Positions 59,113 to 64,000 of a stretch of 64,000 nucleotides of DNA are shown in pieces. A program made the position numbers and the translations under genes. This stretch comes from Krasilnikovia cinnamomea (lineage in GTDB: Bacteria; Actinomycetota; Actinomycetes; Mycobacteriales; Micromonosporaceae): assembly GCF_004217545.1 (NCBI RefSeq), contig NZ_SHKY01000001.1:6262001-6326000 (forward strand), read 5' to 3'. Every line of letters starts with the position of its first letter. The stretch's first letter is position 1. The notes under the pieces were generated by a model that had not been told where the DNA came from, did no database searches, and saw only the letters and a program-made list of their open reading frames with translations.

Positions 59113-59475
59113 ATGGCCGCCGACACGCTGTCGCGGGTCTTCGCGGCGCTCGCGGATCCGACCAGGCGCGACATGGTGGCCCGGCTCTCGGCGGGCGACG
59201 CGACCGTGAACCAGCTCGCCGAGCCTTACCCGATGACGCTCCAGGCGGTCTACAAGCACCTCAAGGTCCTGGAGGACGCCGGCGTGGTGAGCCGGCCGGC
59301 GGGGCCCCAGCCTCGGCCGGTCCGGCTGGAAGCGGAGGTCTTCGACCTGATGGACAAGTGGATCGAGCGCTACCGGCGCCAGGCCGAGGAGCGGTACCGC
59401 CGTCTCGACGCCGTACTGGCGCAGATGAACCAGGACACGACCACCGACCAGACCGAGCAGGGGAGCGCGGCATGA
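59113..59475 (+). CDS. ArsR-family winged-helix repressor
   Basis: 120 aa from ATG 59113 (GGAGG upstream). ArsR fold: LSRVFAALADPTRRDMVARLSAGDATVNQLAE (residues ~5-36), then the recognition helix YPMTLQAVYKHLKVLEDAGVVSR, and a helical tail rich in Arg (FDLMDKWIERYRRQAEERYRRLDAVL). There is no metal-binding Cys set; it belongs to the SdpR/YdfF-like group usually found fused in operons with an AHSA1 protein, exactly as here (ATGA overlap with 59472). It probably binds the two TTTCAAC palindromes at 59031-59097. Confidence 0.9.
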   Translation: MAADTLSRVFAALADPTRRDMVARLSAGDATVNQLAEPYPMTLQAVYKHLKVLEDAGVVSRPAGPQPRPVRLEAEVFDLMDKWIERYRRQAEERYRRLDAVLAQMNQDTTTDQTEQGSAA

Positions 59476-59954
59476 GCACCATCGCCGAGACCACGATCGA
59501 GGCCGACCCGAAGCTGCCGATCATCCGAATGCGCAGGGAATTCACCGCCACACCCGAGCAACTGTTCCGGGCGCACACCGATCCGCGGCTGTTCGCGCAG
59601 TGGGCCGGTCCCAACGGCATGCAGACCCGCGTCGAGGAATGGGACGCGCGCTCCGGCGGCAGCTGGCGCTACGTCGCCACCCGCGACGGAGAGCGGTACG
59701 CGTTCCGTGGCTGCTTCCACGACGTCCGGCCGGAGCGGATCGTCCAGACGTTCACCTTCGAGGGGCAACCCGACGGCGTGGCGCTGGAGACGCTGTGGTT
59801 CGAGGACCTCGGCGGCGGGCGGACGCTGCTGCACGCCCAGTCCCTCGTGGACAGCTTCGAGGACCGCGACGCGTGGCTGGCCAGCGGCATGGAGGTCGGG
59901 GTCAACGAAGGCTACGCCAAGCTCGACGGGATGCTCGCCGATGGCACTGTCTGA
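59472..59954 (+). CDS. SRPBCC-family (AHSA1-type) protein
   Basis: 160 aa starting in the ATGA overlap with the ArsR gene. Hallmarks of Aha1-like/START proteins: IRMRREFTATPEQLFRAHTDPRLFAQWAGPNG (residues ~18-49), GGSWRYVATRDGERYAFRGCFHDVRPERIVQTF and the final SGMEVGVNEGYAKLDGML. ArsR-AHSA1 pairs are common in actinomycetes; the ligand and role are unknown. It overlaps the next gene by 14 bases. Confidence 0.88.
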   Translation: MSTIAETTIEADPKLPIIRMRREFTATPEQLFRAHTDPRLFAQWAGPNGMQTRVEEWDARSGGSWRYVATRDGERYAFRGCFHDVRPERIVQTFTFEGQPDGVALETLWFEDLGGGRTLLHAQSLVDSFEDRDAWLASGMEVGVNEGYAKLDGMLADGTV

Positions 59955-60510
59955 CCAGCCCGCCGAGCGGCACCGGCAGGTCGGGCGCGGGTTCACCGAC
60001 CGGGTTCGGGGCGCCCGGTCGTGGGACGCGCCCGCGCCGGTCGCCGGGTGGACGGCCCGCGACGTGGTGCGCCACCTGACCGAGTGGTTCCCGGCGTTCC
60101 TGGCCAGCGGCTCCGGCGTCCGGCTCCCCGCCGGGCCGTCGGTCGACGACGACCCCGTGGCCGCGTGGCAGACCCACTGCGACGCGGTGCAGTCCCTGCT
60201 CGACGACCCGGCCACGGCGGGCCGCGTGCTGTCCAACCCGCACCTCGGTGAGCTGCCGCTGGACCGCGCGATCGACCAGTTCTACACCGCCGACGTGTTC
60301 ATGCACACCTGGGACCTGGCCCGGGCCACCGGCCAGGACGACCACCTCGACGAGGACTTCTGTGCGCAGCTGGTGGCCGGGATGGAGCCGATGGAGGACA
60401 TCATCCGCTCGTCCGGGCAGTACGGCCCCCGCGTGCCGGTGAAGGACAACGCCGACGCGCAGACCAGACTGCTGGGCTTCATCGGCCGCGATCCGGAGTG
60501 GACCGCCTGA
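59941..60510 (+). CDS. TIGR03086-type (DinB/maleylpyruvate isomerase-like) protein
   Basis: 189 aa from ATG 59941. The bundle fold shows VAGWTARDVVRHLTEWFP (about residue 33; metal-type His) and, later, FYTADVFMHTWDLARATGQDDHLDEDF (about residue 115), the conserved His/Asp set of the TIGR03086/MDMPI group, which binds a divalent metal and may use mycothiol. It is the third gene of the ArsR-controlled operon and overlaps the AHSA1 gene by 14 bases. The reaction is unknown. Confidence 0.83.
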   Translation: MALSDQPAERHRQVGRGFTDRVRGARSWDAPAPVAGWTARDVVRHLTEWFPAFLASGSGVRLPAGPSVDDDPVAAWQTHCDAVQSLLDDPATAGRVLSNPHLGELPLDRAIDQFYTADVFMHTWDLARATGQDDHLDEDFCAQLVAGMEPMEDIIRSSGQYGPRVPVKDNADAQTRLLGFIGRDPEWTA

Positions 60511-60644
60511 CCTCGGCCGGTCGGGCGCTGGGCGACAGCCGGTGGATCCAGACCGTACGCGGCGTCGGCTTCCGTCTCGGCTACCTCGCCGCGCCGGTCA
60601 TCGCCGCGTCGGTCTCCATGTCCTCGGCCGTACCCGCCGTCTGA
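60510..60644 (+). pseudogene. C-terminal remnant of an OmpR-type response regulator
   Basis: The reading frame that starts in the overlap with the TIGR03086 stop encodes ALGDSRWIQTVRGVGFRLG, the unmistakable end of an OmpR-type winged helix (compare IHTVRGVGYTL of the regulator at 19738-20418). It is followed by ~25 unrelated residues to the stop at 60644. No receiver domain or remaining winged-helix part lies upstream. It is a deletion scar rather than a gene. Confidence 0.6.
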
Positions 60645-60959
60645 GGGCGCGACGCGGCGCCCGTCGCCGAACCCGTGCGGGGACGCCCTCCGTGACGAGT
60701 GCCATACCGCGATGGCAAAGGCACGCCGTGCAGGCCCGTGGCCCGGCAATGTGGATTGCGCGGTATGTCAAAGCAATGTCAAGGATCGACCAAGTCGGAT
60801 CGGGTTCGCTGTCAGTCCCGGGCCTCAGCTCGTATCCTCTGTCATCACTGCCCGATGGGGCGCACGGTGGTGCCCCCGCCGGGGCACCACGTGTCGAGCC
60901 GCGGAAAGCACACCGGACCCGCGTCCGGCCCGGCCGCGTTCGATCTGAGGAGCAGGGCG
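60645..60959. other. 315-base non-coding region upstream of the avrD-like gene
   Basis: No gene is evident. The stretch contains separated half-sites CATACCGC (60703-60710) and GCGGTATG (60760-60767), the repeated words ATGTCAAAG/ATGTCAAGG near 60765-60785, and a possible -10 (TATCCT at about 60834). A GAGGAGC ribosome site lies before ATG 60960. The CATACCG/CGGTATG words recall butyrolactone-receptor half-sites, but the spacing is far too wide for one site. Confidence 0.3.
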
Positions 60960-61976
60960 ATGCTCGTGTCGAGAATCCGGAACGATGACCTCGTCGAATC
61001 CGGCCCAGCCCCGCGCGCGGACCACGTCGACGACTACCTGGGACCCTCCGCCGAGCGGTTCTTCGGCTCCGGCTACAAGCGGGTGTCCCAGCGGATCACG
61101 GGCCTCGCCTGGATTCCCGAGCCGGACCTGCCGGCCGGAGGCGAGGCCGAGGTCACCTATCCCGACGACTGGTCGTCGAAGAGTCACAGCCTCGCCGACG
61201 CCGTTCACCTCAGCACCATCGACGCGCTGGTCCTGAGCCTGCGGTTGGTGGAGACCTACCTGCGCTCGCGCCTGGGCCTGACCGCCGACCAGGTGGCCCG
61301 TGCGTGGCTGCGCCGGTACACGATGCGACCCGGTTCCCGGCCGCACACCGATCTGCGCAGCGTGCCGCTGCGGATCGCGCTGGGCGAGAGCCGCCCGGGC
61401 GCGGGGGGATGGCTGTCCACCGAGTTCGTGTGCGTGGTCGGTGGCATCAAGGTCCGGTGCCATGTGGAGCACGAAGCGGGACGCCTGCCCGCACAGGCTC
61501 CGCTGTCCCCGGTCACGGCGGCGTATCACGCGGGTGGATATCGTTTCCGGACACACGAGATCGGGGGCATCGTGATGCGGACCGACAACCGGTCCATTGC
61601 GGCGACCGTGGATGTCCGCGACGGTGCGCGGACCGAGGCGGGTGGCGGTGAGCTGGGCTCGGCGTACCAGCCGGCGATCACGCTGGTCGACGCCACGCTG
61701 GTGTACGCCCAGGTCGCCCAGATCCTGATGTACACGCTGGACGGGCTGCGCCGCGGCGAGACGAACACGCTGTGGATGCGGTCGGTCGACATGGCGCGCA
61801 GCGGTCCGGGCCCGGCGCTGTCCGGACCGGTGTCGTGCGACTCGCAGGTGACCCGGAGCTCTACGCTGGACTTCGCCGGTGGGCGCTGGCGGGTGTCCAC
61901 GATGAAGGGCACCTTCGCCGACACCACCGTCACGCACGCGCTCGGCCACCGGCTGCCCGAGGTGGCGAACGTATGA
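60960..61976 (+). CDS. AvrD-family protein
   Basis: 338 aa from ATG 60960 (GAGGAG upstream); longer upstream frames lack sense. The N-terminal phrase DDYLGPSAERFFGSGYKRV (residues ~24-42), SLADAVHLSTIDALVLSLRLVE (about 80) and late TLDFAGGRWRVSTMKG fit AvrD of Pseudomonas syringae as remembered. AvrD is a hot-dog-fold enzyme needed to make syringolides, acyl-glycoside butenolide elicitors. Actinomycete homologs are thought to make related lactone signals. The stop overlaps the P-loop gene (ATGA). Family assignment is likely; the product is unknown. Confidence 0.65.
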   Translation: MLVSRIRNDDLVESGPAPRADHVDDYLGPSAERFFGSGYKRVSQRITGLAWIPEPDLPAGGEAEVTYPDDWSSKSHSLADAVHLSTIDALVLSLRLVETYLRSRLGLTADQVARAWLRRYTMRPGSRPHTDLRSVPLRIALGESRPGAGGWLSTEFVCVVGGIKVRCHVEHEAGRLPAQAPLSPVTAAYHAGGYRFRTHEIGGIVMRTDNRSIAATVDVRDGARTEAGGGELGSAYQPAITLVDATLVYAQVAQILMYTLDGLRRGETNTLWMRSVDMARSGPGPALSGPVSCDSQVTRSSTLDFAGGRWRVSTMKGTFADTTVTHALGHRLPEVANV

Positions 61977-62698
61977 AGCTGGCCATCTCCGGGACCTACT
62001 CGTCCGGCAAGACGACGACGTCGATCGCGCTGTCCCGGCTGACCGGGATTCCCCGCACGTACGCCAAGACGATGCGGGAGATCCTGCCCGCGCTCCTGCC
62101 CGGCCGGCGGCTGGAGGACTGCGGCATCCCGGAACTGCTGCAGCTCGGCATGGTGCGCTACGCCGAGCGTGCGGTCCACGAGAGCCATCTGCCGGACGGC
62201 TTCATCTCCGACGGATCGTCGCTGCACGAGTGGGTGTACGGCCGGACGCGGGTGGCGGTCGGCCTGCACCCCGGCACCCGGCAGGACGGGGACGGCTTCC
62301 GGTCGGAGACCGAACGCGCCTTCTTCGCCCAGGTCATCGACGCCATGGGCGCCGTCATGCGGCGGCACGCGCTGCAGACCTACGACGCGTTCGCCCACCT
62401 GCCGATCGAGTTCCCGCTCGCCGCCGACGGGCACCGGCCCGTCTCCGAGGAGTTCCGGGCGAAGTCCGACCGGTTGCTGCTCGACACGCTGCGCCAGGCG
62501 GGCATGCCGGTGTACATCATCGGGGGATCGCTGCCCGACCGGCTCAACGCCCTCGTGCGGACCTTCGACCTGCCGACGGTGATGCCGGTCGAGCGGGCCA
62601 TCGGCCTCGCCCACGCCGAGATGAGCCGTCTGGACACCTCGGACGAGATGACCCGCCAGCGTACGGCGGCAGCCCCCGCACCGGAAGGACGCAAATGA
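61973..62698 (+). CDS. P-loop ATPase/kinase-like protein (NadR/AAA_28-like)
   Basis: 241 aa starting in the ATGA overlap with the avrD-like gene. Walker A is at residues 7-14 (GTYSSGKT). Acidic/aromatic stretches DGFISDGSSLHEWVYGRTR (about residue 73) and a C-terminal segment YIIGGSLPDRLNALVRTF follow, the layout of small nucleoside/metabolite kinases of the NadR or Ttd14 type. No DNA-binding domain is present. Coupled expression with AvrD and an Old Yellow Enzyme suggests it phosphorylates an intermediate of the same pathway, as butyrolactone routes have a phosphorylated stage. Confidence 0.7.
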   Translation: MKLAISGTYSSGKTTTSIALSRLTGIPRTYAKTMREILPALLPGRRLEDCGIPELLQLGMVRYAERAVHESHLPDGFISDGSSLHEWVYGRTRVAVGLHPGTRQDGDGFRSETERAFFAQVIDAMGAVMRRHALQTYDAFAHLPIEFPLAADGHRPVSEEFRAKSDRLLLDTLRQAGMPVYIIGGSLPDRLNALVRTFDLPTVMPVERAIGLAHAEMSRLDTSDEMTRQRTAAAPAPEGRK

Positions 62699-63810
62699 CC
62701 ACTGCAGCGGTGGAGAACGCCCTGCTCACGACGTTCGACGTCGGCCGGCTCCGGTTGCGTAACCGGGTCGTCATGGCGCCCATGACCCGGGAGGCGTCGC
62801 ACGACGGCACGCCGACACCCGCGATGATCGACTATTACGTGCGCCGGGCCGCCGGTGGCGTCGGACTGATCATCACGGAGGGCACGACCGTCGCGCACGA
62901 GGCCGCCCGCAACCGGACCGGCATCCCCGTCTTCCACGGCGACGCCAACCTGCAGCGCTGGTCCGAGCTGGTCGCGGCCGTGCACGCCGAGGGCGCGGCG
63001 ATCGTGCCCCAGCTCTGGCACGTCGGCATGGACCGCAAGGTCGGCGACCCACCGGACCCGCTCGTGCACCCCGCCGGGCCCTCCGGCGTCGACCTGCACG
63101 GCGCCGTGGTCGCCGATCCGTTGAGCAGCGCGCAGATCGACGACATCGTCGCGGCGTTCGGCACCGCGGCGGGCGAGGCCCAGCGGCTCGGATTCGACGG
63201 CATCGAGCTGCACGGGGCACACGGCTACCTGATCGACCAGTTCCTCTGGTCACGTACCAACCGGCGGACGGACCAGTACGGCGGCGACATCGCCCGGCGG
63301 ACCCGCTTCGCGGCCGACGTCGTCCGGGCTTGCAGGTCGGCGGTGTCCTCCGACTTCCCCATCATCTTCCGGCTCTCGCAGTGGAAGATCACCGATTTCG
63401 ATGCCCGGCTGGCGGCCTCGCCGGCCGAACTCGAGGAGATCGTCTCCCCGCTGGCGGCCGCGGGAGTGGACGTGTTCCACTGCTCGACGCGCCGGTACTG
63501 GGAGCCCGCGTTCGAGGGATCGCCGTTGACGCTGGCCGGCTGGGTCCGCCACATCACGGGGCTGCCGACGATCGCGGTGGGGTCGGTGGGCCTGCGCGAC
63601 AGCGACTTCATCTCGACGCTGCTGACCGGCGCGGGGGCGGCAGTGGAGGGGCTCGCGCGGGTGGCGGAGTTCCTGAACCGTGGCGAGTTCGACCTCGTCT
63701 GCGTGGGTCGCGCGCTCATCTCCGACCCGGCGTGGGTCAACAAGATCGCGGCCGGGCGGCACGACGAGCTCGTCCCGTTCGACGCCGCCGATCTCGCCCG
63801 GCTGTACTGA
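62695..63810 (+). CDS. Old Yellow Enzyme-family NADH:flavin oxidoreductase
   Basis: 371 aa in ATGA overlap with the kinase-like gene. OYE TIM barrel: LRLRNRVVMAPMTREASHDGTPTP (residues ~17-40), VPQLWHVGMD (about 103), catalytic-type HGAHGYLIDQFLWSRTNRRTDQYGGDI (about 176) and the phosphate-binding VCVGRALISDP (about 340). OYEs reduce activated C=C bonds with FMN. In butyrolactone and butenolide pathways a reductase of the lactone ring is required, so a role in the AvrD pathway is attractive. It does not show the 2,4-dienoyl reductase iron-sulfur extension. Confidence 0.88.
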   Translation: MTTAAVENALLTTFDVGRLRLRNRVVMAPMTREASHDGTPTPAMIDYYVRRAAGGVGLIITEGTTVAHEAARNRTGIPVFHGDANLQRWSELVAAVHAEGAAIVPQLWHVGMDRKVGDPPDPLVHPAGPSGVDLHGAVVADPLSSAQIDDIVAAFGTAAGEAQRLGFDGIELHGAHGYLIDQFLWSRTNRRTDQYGGDIARRTRFAADVVRACRSAVSSDFPIIFRLSQWKITDFDARLAASPAELEEIVSPLAAAGVDVFHCSTRRYWEPAFEGSPLTLAGWVRHITGLPTIAVGSVGLRDSDFISTLLTGAGAAVEGLARVAEFLNRGEFDLVCVGRALISDPAWVNKIAAGRHDELVPFDAADLARLY

Positions 63811-63858
63811 GGCACGCGACACCGATGCCCGACGGCATCCCGTACGACAGGAGGGTTG

Positions 63859-64000
63859 ATGTCCGTCGCCGACAGTGCCGCGACATCGCGTTCGGAACCG
63901 ACCGGGGCCCGTTCCGGGGACGGCGTCAAGATTCTGGCGCTGGCGATCGGATTCGTGATGGCCACCCTGGACGCCACCATCGTCACCGTGGCGGCCGTCG
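63859..64000 (+). CDS. MFS transporter, DHA2 type (C-terminus outside the window)
   Basis: The first 47 codons from ATG 63859 (AGGAGGG upstream) run off the right edge. After a polar 26-residue start, the first span carries ALAIGFVMATLDATIVTVA, the span-1 signature (LDxTIVxVA) of the EmrB/QacA family. It follows the Old Yellow Enzyme gene by 48 bases and may export the product of the AvrD operon. Confidence 0.8.
   Translation, partial: MSVADSAATSRSEPTGARSGDGVKILALAIGFVMATLDATIVTVAAV

Noticed and set aside
60703..60767. CATACCGC / GCGGTATG inverted words as a butyrolactone-receptor box
   Set aside because: Arms are 49 bases apart, unlike the compact known sites; kept only as a remark.
1..64000. 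tRNA, rRNA, insertion sequence, integrase or phage genes
   Set aside because: None was recognised on either strand, so no mobile element is claimed despite the accessory character of the region.

Overview
The window is very GC-rich with strong third-position G/C bias, many GTG starts, ATGA/GTGA stop-start overlaps, twin-arginine signal peptides and few repeats. This points to a filamentous or soil actinomycete, most likely of the Micromonosporaceae (Actinoplanes/Dactylosporangium type). That placement is inference from gene style. It looks like accessory, metabolically versatile chromosome: no rRNA, tRNA, phage, IS or CRISPR feature was recognised, and both window edges cut through genes.

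Layout. (1) 1-7263: a peptidoglycan-salvage locus like the Bacillus subtilis murQ-murR-amiE-nagZ-namZ cluster. It holds an exported AmiE-like amidase, NagZ, NamZ, a MurR/RpiR regulator, MurQ, a PGRP-type amidase and a GH25 muramidase, with related A/T-rich palindromes at its promoters. (2) 7344-9123: a metallo-beta-lactamase-fold hydrolase divergent from a TetR gene. (3) 9303-18318: alkylsulfatase, GMC alcohol oxidase, aldehyde dehydrogenase, acyl-CoA ligase, MFS carrier and TetR, which together read as a complete alkyl-sulfate to acyl-CoA route. Two of its genes have near-identical promoters with an operator-like element over the -10. (4) 18374-20989: a two-component system and an octapeptide-repeat secreted protein. 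(5) 21237-27261: an AraC-type regulator followed by a tight operon of acyl-CoA dehydrogenase, two SDRs, an APH-type kinase and an MDR reductase. It resembles 4-hydroxyacid (lva/ACAD10-11) catabolism and is preceded by two 16-bp direct repeats spaced 21 bp. (6) 27345-37088: stand-alone genes (GNAT pseudogene, SRPBCC, F420-type reductase, heme oxygenase, quinone-oxidoreductase-like MDR with divergent TetR and tandem operators, EEP-family phosphodiesterase) and a four-gene efflux/oxidoreductase operon.

(7) 37236-46745 is the most novel block. An MmyB-type regulator and an SDR are followed by a bicovalent-flavin sugar-oxidase-like BBE enzyme, a UDP-GlcNAc 2-epimerase, an aldos-2-ulose dehydratase split into separate beta-propeller and cupin genes, an MFS exporter and an acyltransferase. 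Together they look like a small biosynthetic cluster for a dehydrated, sugar-derived (enolone or pyranone) metabolite. (8) 46783-57913: a PilZ protein, small membrane proteins, a FabR/DesT-type regulator with two matching operators, a short secreted microbial transglutaminase translationally coupled to a small unknown partner, a TPR-GGDEF diguanylate cyclase, three secreted proteins of unknown role, and a large MalT-like ATPase with a C-terminal SARP/BTAD output module. (9) 58102-64000: an AEC carrier, an ArsR-AHSA1-TIGR03086 operon with two palindromic operators, the remnant of a response regulator, and an AvrD-family gene in a tight operon with a P-loop kinase-like protein and an Old Yellow Enzyme, followed by an MFS exporter that runs off the end. 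The last group may make a syringolide-like or butenolide-like signal.

All assignments come from reading motifs and remembered family sequences. No database search was run.
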